Shown piece by piece: positions 29,013 to 41,334 of a stretch of DNA of 64,000 nucleotides; positions within the stretch are counted from its first letter, which is position 1, and every line of letters begins with the position of its first letter. The notes beneath the pieces are model-generated. The model was not told where the DNA came from. It saw nothing but the letters and a program-made list of their open reading frames with translations, and did no database searches. The DNA is from Candidatus Gracilibacteria bacterium GN02-872 (GTDB lineage Bacteria > Patescibacteriota > Gracilibacteria > BD1-5 > UBA6164), in NCBI GenBank assembly GCA_003260325.1, contig MOLU01000006.1, positions 1-64,000 of the forward strand, in the 5' to 3' direction. Position numbers and translations under genes: made by a program.

Positions 29013-31345
29013 TTACTTTTTGGAATTCAATAATAATCAAAAAGATAAGTTGCAACTTCTTTAAAAAGTTCTCAAGACGTAACAGCTCAATAAACACTTG
29101 TTCTAGGTCTTTCAAGCTTTACAATTATTACAAATTTTGGATCTTCAATTGGTCAATATCCTCAGTAAGAAGCATTTGTCCAACCTGGACCACTTTGATA
29201 TCTTCATTTATAAAGGATTTGCGCTGTTCAAGTTTTTCATGCAATAGAATATCCTTCTACAGCTCAAGTTTTTGCAAAACCGTTGACAGATCAGCTATGA
29301 AGCATTTTTGTAACTAATTGTGAAGTTGATTCTTTTATAACTCTTCTTTTTTCCTCTGTTTTATAATTTATTTCAGCTCAATTTGGATAAATTATTTTTT
29401 CTACGATTTTTGGCTTTACATAAACTCAACCGTTTGCTAAAATATTATAAGCTGTGGCCATTTGTAGAGGAGTTGCAGCAATTCAAAGTCAGTAGCTTTT
29501 TGTAAACAAATTTGCCATAGACCATTTTTCCCAAGAACTAAGGGGAGCAAATACTTCACCTTCTAAATCAACTCAAGTTAATTCTCAAAATCAAAAAGAT
29601 TCTAGATACTCTGCAACTAATGCTTTTCCCACTCTTTGAAATATTCTAATCATTCATACATTACAAGAGAAGTCAAGAGCGTGTTCAAAAGAATGATATC
29701 AAAGACATCTGTCAGATTCATTTTTTATTTCAAATTGATCAATCTTTACACTTCAAGTATCATTATATTTTGAATTTGCATCTATTTCTCATGTATCTAT
29801 TCAAATAGCCATAGTAATCGCTTTCATTATAGAACCTGGTTCGTAAAGTGAAGAAATTGCGTCATTTCTATAAACTCCAGCTCAATATCAATTCTTGTAT
29901 TTATATTTTACTAATGCAGAATTTCACAATTCTTCTGTTGTTGCTTCCCTTAAAAATATTTCTTTGTTATCATAAATAAATTTTTTTCATTCTGTTGAAT
30001 CTTCAACAAAAACAGGATATCAAAGTAAATCTACTGATGGATTTGGATATTTTGATCTTGTGACTTTTTCAAGTTCATAAACATCAGAATAATTATTTAT
30101 ATCATATGTTGGGTAGTTTGCCATAGCTAATATTTTTCAAGTTTTTGGCTCTGTTACAACAATTGTTCACTTATTTGCTTGGTATTTTTTAACTCATTTT
30201 TCAAGTATTTCTTCTATTTTTTGCTGAACATTTCTATCAATAGTTGTAATTATTTTTACTCATTCTCAAATCAAATCATCTTTTTCAAGCGAAATAGTGT
30301 CAATAATTCTTCATTTTACATCTTTTCTTGCAACTATTTTTCAGTTATTTCATTTTAAAATACCATTAAAATATCATTCTATTCAATATCTTCAAACTCA
30401 AGCATTATCTAAAAATCAAATTATTTGTGAACCAACACTATTTTCTGGATAATATCTGCTTGGATTTTCTGACAATATGAAAAAAGAACTAATTGAACTT
30501 TCTTTACTCAAAATTCACTTAGAAATGGCTTCGTTTTGCTCTCTTATAGTATCTTTTACTTTTTCCGAAGAATCAATAGAAAGCTTGTTTATTATTGGCA
30601 TATATCTCAACTCTCTCTTTTTTGTAATTTGTTTTAGTTCTTCTGTTGTCATTAACAAAATGTTTGAAACTTTTGCTAAGTTTTCCTCTGTTTGCGTGTA
30701 TTCCTCAGGATTTACATAAATAGAATTATCATTTATATAGAATCAACGAATATTTAATGCTTGAATTTTTGCTATTTGATCAGCAGTAAAGTCTGTTCAA
30801 AGCAAAACACTTGTCACTTTAGTTTGATTAATTCTAGTGCTTAGTTTCTCTGTAATCTGTTTTTTAACATACTCTGGTGTATTTTCAAAATCTTCCAAGT
30901 CTATAACTTTCAAAAATTTCAATAAATTATCTTTACATTTAGCTTTTATCTTTGAATTACAAATTTCATTATAAACTAGGTCAACAAGATATTCTCAAAG
31001 TTTTTCTTTATTTCCTGTGGCAGTTGGGTCAATTGCTAAATTATAGAGATTTATAGAAGTTGCAAAATAACTGGCTTTGTCATTTTTTCCATCTTTTTCA
31101 ATCGAAGAATAAATAATTCATCTATTTACAGGAACAGAAAAAGTTCAAATTTGCTGTTTATCAGCTAGTCAATTATAAAAATCATATTCTATAACTGTAT
31201 ATGAAAATAATTTCCAAATCAAAGCTGAAAAACAAAAAAGAAAAAAAAGCATAATTGTATGAATATTTTGCCATTTCCCTGAAATATTGTGAAAAGTTTT
31301 ATTTCTTCTTATTTTATAAATTAAATTTTCAAATTTTTCTTTCAT
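29006..31345 (-). CDS. Class B penicillin-binding protein (FtsI/PBP2 type transpeptidase)
   Basis: 779 aa. A short cytoplasmic part and a membrane anchor (IHTIMLFFLFCFSALIWKLF) are followed by a long PBP dimer domain with VGRYGIEGYFNGILKGNNGK. The transpeptidase domain has Ser505-x-x-Lys508 (YEPGSIMKAIT), SCN (SxN) and AGKTGTAQ with Lys704, where both glycines of KTG context are TGA. It crosslinks septal or lateral peptidoglycan. The N-terminal domain is longer than in E. coli FtsI. Monocistronic. The D,D- type complements the L,D-transpeptidase upstream. Confidence 0.93.
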
Positions 31346-31475
31346 TTTATTATTTCTAAAAATATTTTTATAATTATATTTATTTTTGAATTTTTTAAAA
31401 GTAAAAAATATGTTAATTTTTTAAAATCCTTTATTTATGCTAAAATTAACAAGAAAAAGAAAAAATAAATTTTTC

Positions 31476-31503
31476 TTGCAAAATAAAAAAAAAATGATAT
31501 ACT
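31476..31503 (+). promoter_or_regulatory. rpsO promoter
   Basis: TTGCAA (31476-31481) and TATACT (31498-31503), 16 bp apart. Confidence 0.75.
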
Positions 31504-31511
31504 AAATTGCA

Positions 31512-31578
31512 AGTCTAGGTTACTGGTGTATTTTTCTGGTTTCTGCTAGATGATTTATATTTTTAAAAATACATAATT
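31512..31578 (+). promoter_or_regulatory. Structured rpsO leader
   Basis: A roughly 70-nt leader is richer in G than its surroundings. TCTAG and CTAGA can pair around GTTACTGG...CTGGTTTCTG. S15 often represses its own mRNA through such leaders. Function inferred from position. Confidence 0.4.
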
Positions 31579-31848
31579 ATGAGTATTACAAAAGAAGAAA
31601 AAAAAGGAATTATAGAGAAGTTTGCTCCTAAAAAAGGTGATACAGGATCTCCTGAAGTACAAATTGCTATTTTATCAGCAAAAATTGAAAACTTAAAAGA
31701 ACATTTATTAGAGCACAAAAATGATAACCACAGCAGAAGATGAATTTTGCTTATGGTTGCTAAAAGAAGAAAATTATTAGCTTACTTGAAATCAAAATCT
31801 CCAGAGAAATATGCTGAAGTTATTGAAAAACTTGATATCAGAAAATAA
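31579..31848 (+). CDS. rpsO: 30S ribosomal protein S15 (uS15)
   Basis: 89 aa, normal length: [66 protein letters not shown]. The conserved DxHSRRGL loop has its Gly as TGA. It binds 16S at the central-domain three-way junction. Own promoter, leader and terminator. No SD before the ATG. Confidence 0.97.
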
Positions 31849-31849
31849 A

Positions 31850-31876
31850 AACTAGGATAAAATCCTAGTTTTTTAG
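31850..31876 (+). terminator. rpsO terminator
   Basis: AACTAGGATAAAATCCTAGTTTTTTAG, 9-bp stem with T tract. Confidence 0.85.
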
Positions 31877-31888
31877 TTTAAAAATACA

Positions 31889-32167
31889 TTACAAAAATAA
31901 CAACTCTTCCTCTTCCAAAGCTGGTTGTCAAAACCTCAAAACTTTTTTATTTAGCGAATCCGAGACAGGAAAAACGATTATACTATCAGCTCAAGTAAAC
32001 CTTGGAGCATAAATATTTTCAATTTCTGTTTTTAAAATTCACAAAATCCTTTCACTATTTTTTACTTCAAAAACACTGTATTGAAGCCTTCTTCAAAATT
32101 TTTTTAAAAGTTTTCAAAACTTTGTTCTAAGTTTATCGTTGTGAATATCATAAGCTACTATTAGCAT
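31889..32167 (-). CDS. cas2: CRISPR-associated endoribonuclease Cas2
   Basis: 92 aa, normal size: MLIVAYDIHNDKLRTKFGKL, then LLKKFGRRLQYSVFEVKNS. The ferredoxin-like fold with the early Asp (YDI) is characteristic. With Cas1 it forms the integrase that captures spacers. It starts 12 bp after cas1 and is last in the operon. A short rpsO terminator region follows, with no repeats. Confidence 0.93.
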
Positions 32168-32178
32168 ACTTAAAGTAA

Positions 32179-33153
32179 TTAGTTAGTATTTTTTATTATT
32201 TCAAAATTTGGAAATGTAGATTTTCATTTCATAAAATATTTGTAATATTCTTTCACAAAAGTAAAAATCTCAATTTTATAATGTAATATTTCTTTAAAAA
32301 ATATTTGAGTATATTTTTTAGAATTTTCCCATTTCAGAGCATATTGTCAATTTTTAAAGGAAAAATCTTTTTCATTTATTTGTCACAAATTGTACGATTT
32401 AAGCAATGCCTTATCAATAACGCATCTGAAAGGTTCCATCAAATCAAGAGCCAAAGATTTTCTTTGATACCAAGTTCTATGATAAACTCAATAATAATTA
32501 TCAAATCAATAAAGCCTAAGCATAGCTTCTATAAAGTGAAAAAGATAAGTATATCAAATATCTAAAAGTAAGTTCTTTATATCACACTTTGTTCTTGGAG
32601 CTCTTTTATACCATCAAATCTCTCAAAAATAATTTTGAAAAAATATTTTACTGATATTTCATTCGTATCAAAGCAAAACATCATAAGATTCGGCAGAATT
32701 GATTTTTGTGGAAATAGATTTTATTTTTGAAATATTTTCTTTTAAATCTGTACTTTTTTCTCTAAAATTTTTTAATAATTCTAATTGATTTTTTGTTTTT
32801 ATTTTTATAATATTTTTCGCTATTTCAAGCATTTGTTCTTCTGTTTTTTCATATTGTTTTTTTCTCAAAACAAAATTTCCTTCAGTTTCATTTCAAATAA
32901 CCAAATATGGAAGAAAATTTTTCTTCATCAAAACTAAAGTCACTCAAAATTCTTGAAATTTTCTGATGAGTACGCTTGTTATAGTCACTTCTCAAACTAA
33001 AAAAATAGCAAAAATTTTATAAAGAGAAATTTTATTTTTTATCAAATTTCCCTCTTTTATCACGAGATTATCATTTTCAAAATTGATGTTTTTTGTATCA
33101 AAACTTTCTATAATCAGAATTTGTTTTTCATCAAAATCAGGAAGGGAAAGCAT
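32179..33153 (-). CDS. cas1: CRISPR-associated endonuclease Cas1 (type V-A)
   Basis: 324 aa. The N-terminal beta domain (MLSLPDFDEKQILIIESFDT) is followed by the helical catalytic domain. The latter contains LGYTYLFHFIEAMLRLYGFD, GVYHRTWYQRKSLALDLMEP and FR, which give the catalytic Glu, His and Asp. This form is typical of Cas12a loci. Spacer integration with Cas2, and with Cas4 for PAM selection. Gly codons include TGA. Confidence 0.94.
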
Positions 33154-33155
33154 AA

Positions 33156-33767
33156 TTATTTATTATTGAATAATTGAAGTTGTTCTGTTTTTTCTCAGAT
33201 ATAATAATCACAAAGTTCATTGTAAATGCATTCTTTGCATTTGTTTGAGTTTTGTTTCCAGTGTTTCTGTAATAAATCAAATTTTCTATATTTTTCTAAG
33301 GTTTTTTCAAATTCTAAAATTTCTTTTTTACTTGGTTTATAAATTCTGTATTTTTTATTGTCTTTTATACTATAAATCCACAAGCTTTTTACTTCAAATC
33401 ACATTTCTTCTAAACAAAACATTTGTCACCAAAGCTGATATCTTTGTCATCTATAAATTTTTTCTTTTCAGTTTTCATCTTTAAAAATTTGAGTTTTTCT
33501 TTCTATCAATTCTCAAGTTTCTATATTAAAAATATCTATTTTTCATAGTATTTTGTAATGTTCACTATAAACATCCAAACTTTGCAAAATATTTTTCCTG
33601 GAAGAATATGTTTTTTCATCTATACTTTTATGTAGTAGTTTTCACTCTTTTTGAGCTTCTTTGTGAAAAAGAATATCATTATAATTATCATACAATTCGT
33701 GATAATATATAGATTTTTCACAATAAATGAAATCATTTAAAGTTGATAATTTTATGTAAGATTCCAT
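33156..33767 (-). CDS. cas4: CRISPR-associated exonuclease Cas4
   Basis: 203 aa. MESYIKLSTLNDFIYCEKSI carries the first iron-sulfur Cys, and CKECIYNELCDYY at the C-terminus the other three. The RecB nuclease core is seen in ILGKIDIF (Asp) and GELIERKTQ (Glu, Lys), followed by RYQLWGQMFCLEE. It trims prespacers and checks the PAM during adaptation. It ends three bases before the cas1 ATG, so coupled to it. Confidence 0.93.
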
Positions 33768-33786
33768 AAAATAAATAAAAAAAATA

Positions 33787-33811
33787 TACTAACTTTATGT
33801 TAGCATACTTT
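33787..33811 (-). terminator. Hairpin terminator between cas12a and cas4
   Basis: ATGCTAAC-ATAAA-GTTAGTAT followed by eight T on the minus strand. It could reduce transcription of the adaptation genes relative to cas12a. Confidence 0.6.
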
Positions 33812-33830
33812 TATTTTTGATGCAAATAAT

Positions 33831-36800
33831 TTAAGATTTTTGAATAAATTCATCCCATTGTTCATTGTTTACTAATAATTTTGGTTGATTTATTTTTGGA
33901 TTTTTTTGGATTTTTTCCAACATTATTTGTCATTTTCTAGCTATATTATAAGCTCAATTTGCATCTCAAGAAGTTGGTAATCTTAAATAATTTGTGTGTT
34001 CAAACTTTTCATTTTTTTCATCTTCAGACAATTGATCAAAATACGTTTTACTGTTGAAGAAAGGCTTTACAGGAGAAATTATCATATCATTTTCTTTATC
34101 ATCTTTATTTCTAATTTGTAAAATTACATCAATTATCCAAATCAGAGATTCAAAAAATTTTCCTTTTAAGTCAGTTTTTTCCTTTATCTGAGAAATAATT
34201 TCTTTGTTTTTATTTATTTCATTTTCTTCAAATAATTTATCTAATTCATCTGTTGTAAATATTTCATATATTTTCCATTTTCAAGTTTTTTTATCCACAG
34301 TTCATCTCCATCTTTCTCTTCCAGAATACAAAATCCATTCTTTTCACGATATTTTGTATTTGAAAAAATAAGCTTTTTCTTTTTCATCAAATCATATCTC
34401 AAAGAAAATATCTAAAATATTTTTTTTCATTTCTTCTAATTTTCACTTTGATAAGTAAATATTTTTTCTCCATCAAGTAATAGGATCTGTCACTGAAGTA
34501 TAAGCTGGATTTGCATAAAATAAAATTCACCATTGTCTTGATTTTTCTATATCAGAATAGTTTTTAGCCAAAGGACAAAGTTGATATGCTTTTATAATAC
34601 TTCAATTTTCAAAATCTTCAACTCATTTTACTGTTAAATAAGATAATTTTTTCACCAAACTAACTTCTAGGTTTTGATATATAGATTTCTCTATTTTTTG
34701 TCTTCACCTTTTAAATCATTTATTTAGCTTTTCCATAACAACTATTCAATTGTATTTTAAAACTAAATCTGATATTTTTTTAACAACTTGAGAGATATAT
34801 CATTCTTTCAAATTTTTTATATTTCAAATAGATTCCCAATCTTGCTTAGCTTTTAATCTACTATAAGCTCTTTGTGATAATAATCTTTCATAATCTACTC
34901 AATTAATTATATTTAAGCTTCATTGTTCAACTATTTCTCAAGTTAAAGCATTTATTACAGAATAGAAAGCTAAATGTTTTTCTCATCTATCAATTCAAAT
35001 TATATGGATATTTTTATAAAAATCTGGATTTCAAATTTTTGTATTTAGAAATGAATTAAATCATTCTTTCAAATTTCTTCATTTTATAGTTATTGGAAAA
35101 TATAAAAATATTTTATCTGAAGAATATCTTTTTAAGTGGAAAGGATTCTCAAAATCTTTTTCTATTTTAATTCATTTTTTTGTTTCAATAATTTTTTTAT
35201 CAAAAGAGCTAGACTTTCTGAAAAATATTTCTCACTGTCAAAGTAATTTTAGAAATTTATTATTTTTTTCATTCATCAAGTTCAAAAATAATTCTGTTTG
35301 TGTATTTTTATTTCAATTAGAATTAAAGTCTCTACTAGATATTTGATAAAGAAAAATTTTTTCTTCTAAATTTAATTTTTTTATTTTATCAAAATTTATT
35401 TCTTCCCAACTTAGTTTATAGCATAAATCAGCAGTTTCATTATAAAAATCTGCTATTGTTTCATAAGAATTGCTATCACTCCAATTTAAAAAATTATCTC
35501 TAAAACCTTCAAAGTCTTTATGTTTTCTAAATCATTCTTTAAAGTAATCTATAATTTTTGGTAAATATTGTTTGTAAGAATCCTTATTTTTATTTTTTGA
35601 AAAAAGTCATTTATCATAAATTTCTAAAATTGGTTTTGGATCTATCAGTTTTTCCCTTACCATTGGAGAAAATGTATCTTTTTTGGATCTTATAAACCAA
35701 CGAGGAGGATTTTTATTATCAACTTTTTGAGTTTCTAAAACCATTTTTTCGATTTTATTTTCGTCAGTTATTCATTTCCTCAAATCTTCAACATTTTCCT
35801 TTGATAATCCAGTTCAGTTAATTATTCAAATGTAAAAATTATCATTTTTCTTAAAAATCAAAGTTCAATAAGTACTAAAATCAGAATCCCATCAATTAAG
35901 CAAATATCAACAATTAAAGTTTAGTTTAATTTTTTCTTTACTAAAATCTTTTTTTGTTAAATAATTTCTAATTGCATCATAATACTTTGTTACCAAAAAA
36001 TCTTCAATTATTTCATCATAAAAATTATAAAATTCACTTTTAGCTTCTATAAAATCTCTATTTACTTTAAATATTCTGAGAAATTGAAAAATAAAGATTG
36101 ATTTATCAGCAAAAAGTTTCAATATTTTTTTATGCTTTTGATTTTTTGTATTAAAATCCTTAATTATTTCTTCTAATTCTTTCAAATAAGTTAAAAAAGA
36201 TTTTACCGTAAATGTTTCTTCATTTCCGCTTTCAGCAAAAATAATTTCTTCATCTTTTCAAGAATATAAATTTTCAACATCTTCTCTAAAAATTTTTTTA
36301 AAAAATTCCCAATTACTTGTTATTTTTCATCTTTTTTCCTCAAAATATTTTTTAAAGAAATAATTTCTTTTATTTTCTTCAATGTCTGAATAATCTACAA
36401 ATTCAACTTTTTCAAGCATTTCTTTAAAATCTTTTAGAGAAATATATTTCGGAATAGAAAAATTTTCTCCATCTTCCAAATCCTTTTTACTTTTTTTAGA
36501 AAATACTTTTAATTCTACTCATTTTTCAGCTAATATATACCAATTACTAAAATAACGATTTGATATAAAATTTAAATTATTTTTTGATATCCAGATTTTT
36601 TCTAATTCTTTTTCATCATTTTCAAAAATATTTTTTAGTTTTTCAATAATTATAGGAATATTTTTCTTAGATGAATTGGTTAATTTTTCTAAAATTGATT
36701 TAAAATCTTCTTCAGTTTCTACCATTTGAAAAGGAATAGATTTAGATTTTATAGATCATATTTGCTTATACAAAGGCTTAAGCTGAATTTTTTCTTTGTT

Positions 36801-37910
36801 ATTTTTTTGAGAATACTCGTTTAATCTTTGATTTATTCAATCTTCTATTCTTACTCATTTTTCATCTTTTTTTCATCAAATTATTTCATTATATTCATCA
36901 ATTCCTTCTTGAGATAGATATTTATTATAATTTTCTATTTTAAATATTTCATCTTCCTGATTTGATAAACTAATATCAATTTTTTCTAAATTATTTATAT
37001 TTCAAATAAAAGTGATAAAATTTTCGTTTACTATACGGTTTGCAACTGCAGTTGATTTATTTTCACTTGAATAATAATTTTCACGATTGTTGTTAAATGC
37101 TGAAAAATATGTCCAAAAGTCATTTAAATTATTTATTACATCTAAAACTTGTTTTTGAATTTCTTTCAAATCTTTTTTATAAATCTTTTCTAGAATTTCT
37201 TCTAAATATTTTTTTGCTTGATTTTTATCAAAATTTTTTTCATTTTCTCAAGTATTTATACTTGCCCACCAAGAAAAATCTTTTTCATTTTCAATCTTTT
37301 TTAAATAAAAAATAAATTTATTTTCCATCATTTCAATTGCTTTAGAATTTTCTTTTACTAGATTTTTAATTTCTGTTTCATTTTCAAAAATCTTTTTTAA
37401 AACTTTTAAAATTCAAGCTTCTGTTAATATTTTATATCAATTTTCTTTTAAAATAGTTTCTCATTTTTCATCTTTCCATAAATTTTTCCACTTTTCAGCT
37501 ATTTTTTCGTAATTATCTGTTATTTTTTTTCTAAATTCATCTAATTTTTTTTCATAATTATTTTTTTCTTCTTCTTTCCTTTTTTGTAATTTCAATAATT
37601 CTTTATCATCTTCAGTTTGTCTAATTTTCTTATTTATTCCTTCAATTTCTTTCTTATAGGAATTTACTGATTTAGCTAATTCTGACCAATTTTCATTAAA
37701 AAGAAATAAACTTTCTCTTATAAATTTATCGTGCAATTGATCAAAAACAGGTTTTATTATATCATAATCTTTATCTCTAAGTTCATCTTTTTCTTCAATT
37801 CAAAGTTTTTCAGTTATTGCTTTAGTTTGTTCTATTGGTTTCAACTCAAACCTCAAAGTTTTTATAATTTCATAAAGATTTGTAAAATCCTTAAAATTAT
37901 TGTTTTCCAT
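33831..37910 (-). CDS. cas12a: CRISPR-associated endonuclease Cas12a (Cpf1), type V-A effector
   Basis: 1359 aa, slightly longer than the usual 1200-1300. The N-terminus FKDFTNLYEIIKTLRFELKP is the typical WED-I start. RuvC-I is IIGIDRGEKHLAF with Asp974. RuvC-II is GIVVMEKLNKGFKRG with Glu1060. RuvC-III is TSGDANGAYNIA with Asp1316. Between RuvC-II and RuvC-III an Arg in LQIRNKDD corresponds in position to the Nuc-domain arginine. Cas12a cuts double-stranded DNA guided by a crRNA it processes itself. Dozens of TGA codons, including both glycines of IDRG context, mean standard-code gene calling sees only fragments. First gene of the cas operon. Confidence 0.96.
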
Positions 37911-37942
37911 AATTCAAAAAGTTAAAAAATTAAAAAACAAAA

Positions 37943-40159
37943 TTAAACCTTATCAACTCACAAAATAAACGAATTTATTAAAGAATCTCAAAGCTTGATT
38001 TTTAGCCTTTCCAAAAGTCTATCTATGATCATATATTCATAATCAAATATTTTTAATCACAAAATAATCTTTCTCTGAGAATTCCCTATTTTTTCAGTAT
38101 CAATTGTATCAATATCTATTCTCATAGAAAAAACAGTTTCTGTTAATTCTTTCAAAACTCACATTTTATTTTCCAGAATAAAACTAATTTTATAAATAAT
38201 TGATTCTTCCTCTTCTCAGTCAATATATGCAGTCAGAAGCCTATCTTTGTTTACTTCATTTAAAACTTTACAATTTCTTTTATGAATTGTAATTACTCAT
38301 TTATTATTTATGTGTGCAACAATATCTTTTCAAAGTTTTCTCTTACAACAAGAACAAATTTTATAATCCAGTCAAACCTCTCAACCAATAATCAAAGTTT
38401 GTTTTCATCAAGAATGCTTTTCTGTATTTTTTTCTGTTTTTGAAAGATTTCATTTTTTTTCTTTGCTATCAAAATTTGGATCTTGAGCTTTTTGAATTTT
38501 TCTAAGCAAAGTTGGAGCGGGAAGAGAAAAGTTTCAGATTTGTTCAAGCAAAGTCCACCTTTCTTCTTGATTTAAAACTTTTCAGTCAATATTTTTCAAA
38601 AGAAGTAAATCTTTATCAAGTTTTGGAAATCAAAATTTTTCTAAATATTTTTGTAAAATTTCCTTTCACCTCTCTCTATGAAGTTCTTTATCTTCTTTCT
38701 TTAAAAATGCTTTTATTTTATTCTTTGCTTTTACAGTTTTTACAAATGAAATCCAAAATGGATTTGGCTTTCTGTTCTTATCTGTGATAATTTCAACAAC
38801 ATCTCAATTATTTAATTCTTTATCCAAAGGATAAACTTGACTATTTACTTTTGCAACAGAAATGTGGTCTCACAAATCTGAATGAACAGCATAAGCAAAG
38901 TCGATTGGAGTTGATCAAAAAGGCAAATTTATAAAATCTCATTGTGGAGTAAAAACATAAATTCTGTCTTTGAAAACATCTACTTTAAGTGAACCTTCAA
39001 AATCACTGTCTTGAAGGCTATCAACCATATCTTTCAATTCCTTTACCCAATCAACATCTTGAGAAATTTTGCTTCATTTTTCTTTGTATTCAAAATGAGC
39101 TGCAACTCAAATATCTGCATATTCTTTCATTTCAAAAGTTTTGATTTGAATTTCTGTTGGCTGTTTTCTATCTTCTTGAAAAAGTCAAATAATACTTGTA
39201 TGAAGACTTTTATATCAGTTTGGTTTTGGTAAAGCTATATAATCTTTAAATCTTCTAGGAATTGGAGTCCATGTGTTATGAATTATTCAAAGAACTTTAT
39301 AACAATCAGCTTCAGTTTCAACCATAACTCTTGCTCAAAATACATCAAAAAGTTCTGAGACGTGAGATAATCATTTTTTTACTAATTTTCTATGAATTGA
39401 ATAAATAGATTTTACTCTGTAATCAATTTCATAATTTTCCACTTTTCACTTCAAAATTTTATCTATTTCAGATTCTACATTTTTCATAAAAATTCTTCTT
39501 TGTGGCTCTATTTCCCTTAGTTGTCTTTTTAATTCTTTATAACTTTCTGGCTCAAGAATTTTGAAACATTCTTCTTCTAGAGAATTTTTTATAGCAAAAA
39601 GACCAAGCCTATCAGCAATCGGAGCATAAATATTTAAAGTTTCAATTGCGATTTTTTCTCTTTTTTCAGGTTTAGGATGAAATTTCAAAGTTTTCATATT
39701 GTGAAGTCTATCCGACAATTTCACAAAAATAACTCTTAAATCTTCAGCCATAGCGATAAACATTTTTCTAAGACTTCAAATATCTCTTTGTTCTCATTTG
39801 TATCTTACTTTTGAAAGTTTTGACAATCATTCACACAAAAAAGCAACTTCTGAGCCAAATTCTGCTTCTATATCTTCTTTTGTTTTTGGTGTATCCTCAA
39901 TAACATCATGCATAAGACAAGATTGGATAGTAAAAATATCTGGTTTCAAGTCAAGCAAAATAATTGTAGCTTCAACAGGATGCATAATATATGGTTCTCA
40001 AGAAAGTCTAAATTGTCACTGATGCGCTTCTTTTGCATAATTATAGGCTTTAAATACTTCTTCTTTAATGTATTCAATATTTAAATTTGGCATATACAAA
40101 GCAACTCTTTTCACAATTCAATCAACTTTTTTTTCTAATTTTTGATAAAAATCTTCCAT
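37943..40159 (-). CDS. rel: Bifunctional (p)ppGpp synthetase/hydrolase Rel/SpoT
   Basis: 738 aa. An HD hydrolase domain comes first (HQGQFRLSGEPYIMHPVEA, then MHDVIEDT with His84-Asp85). The synthetase domain holds RVKSIYSIHRKLVKK, DVFGARV and KPNGYKSLHTSI. TGS domain VFTPQGDFINLPFGSTPIDF, a zinc-finger-like CSCCKRKL...HKRNC and a C-terminal ACT domain follow. Both catalytic motifs look intact, so it can make and break (p)ppGpp. Glycines are often TGA. Its 3' end lies 33 bp from the cas12a start, on the same strand. Confidence 0.94.
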
Positions 40160-40293
40160 AATTATTAAGTTATCAAATATTTTTTGTATATAATATCAAA
40201 TATCATCAAATTTACAAGGATTTTTTAAAAAAGATTTGTTTTTTTTCAAAAATGATTATTATTTTGCTAATCTTATTTTTTTATAAAAGAAAT

Positions 40294-41103
40294 ATGAAAA
40301 ATTCTAAAAAATGATTTACTTTGGTTGAATTGCTTGTGGTTATAACTATTTTGGCAATTATTTCAGTTGTAGCTTACCAAAGTTTTTCTTGAGCAACAGA
40401 TAAAGCAAATGCAAGTAGAAAATTGCAAGATGTAACAACTATAGAAAGCTGATTACAACAGTATTTTGCAAATAATAATTTTTACCCTCCAGTTGATTTA
40501 ATTGATACTTCAAAAAACAAATATTGATATGACAAGGCTCAAGTTGCAACTCCAAGTAATACTTTAACAGTTACAAAAACTTGAGTAGAAATAAAAGAAG
40601 TAAATGCTGCAACGGGTTGAGGAAAAATAATGTGAAAATGAGATTATTCATCAAAACAAATTTGAGCAAAATGAACTATTTCTCAAGAAACTCTAGGAAA
40701 ACAATATTTAACAAAAGATTTGTATGATCCAGAGCTTTGAGATATGAAAGTTGGTTCAGACAAAATGATTGATAAAGGAATTGGAAGATATGTTTACGCA
40801 GTTTATAAAAAACCAACTGGAAATGATTGGGGAAATGATAACAATACTTGAACTTATTACAATATAGCTTACACTGTTAAAAAAGATTGAACAGAAGATT
40901 ATGAAACAAAAATAGTTTGACCTTATGATAACAAAAGCTGTATAGGAAAGGAAAATGATTGTCCAGAAACATTGATTTGAAGTGGAGAAAATATTCTGAA
41001 GAATAATCAAATTTCGTGAAAGACTTCAGATGGAAAGGATTTACCAAATTTTGATTCAAAACAGCCAAATCAATGAATTCCTTATCCTCTTGGAAATTTT
41101 TAG
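40294..41103 (+). CDS. Type IV pilin-like (pseudopilin) protein
   Basis: 269 aa. MKNSKKG-FTLVELLVVIT is a classic prepilin: cleavage after Gly7 (coded TGA), Phe+1 and Glu+5, then a hydrophobic helix. The globular part has two Cys (SCIGKENDCPE) that may form a disulfide and ends in PYPLGNF. It would be assembled at the inner membrane into a pilus or secretion filament. No assembly genes lie beside it. A terminator follows. Confidence 0.88.
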
Positions 41104-41115
41104 ATAAATTATAAA

Positions 41116-41150
41116 AAAATCTCTTCAAGCACTTGAAGAGATTTTTTTGG
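41116..41150 (+). terminator. Terminator of the pilin-like gene
   Basis: AAATCTCTTCAAG and CTTGAAGAGATTT arms followed by a T run. The rest of the gap to 41334 is AT-rich with no gene seen. Confidence 0.85.
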
Positions 41151-41334
41151 AAAATATTTTTTATTGCTGAAGTTTTTCAGACTCAATTTTCTCATAATAT
41201 AGCGAATCAATTATTTTTTATAAGTTATACTTGAACAATGCAAAATTATTTCTTTTGTTTTTTTAATAAAATTTTTTTTCTTGTGAATAAATTTTAGTTT
41301 ATTTCATATAATTTATTTAAATAAAAAATTCTCT

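Noticed and set aside
28856..29317. 153-aa plus-strand ORF starting in the tRNA
   Set aside because: It covers tRNA-Phe and the 3' end of the PBP gene in antisense; no support.
31889..37990. CRISPR array beside the cas genes
   Set aside because: Both flanks and intergenic gaps were read for repeated 30-36 bp units or GTAGAT/ATCTAC pairs; none was found.
40756..41128. Minus-strand ORFs of 83-84 aa
   Set aside because: They are antisense to the pilin-like gene.
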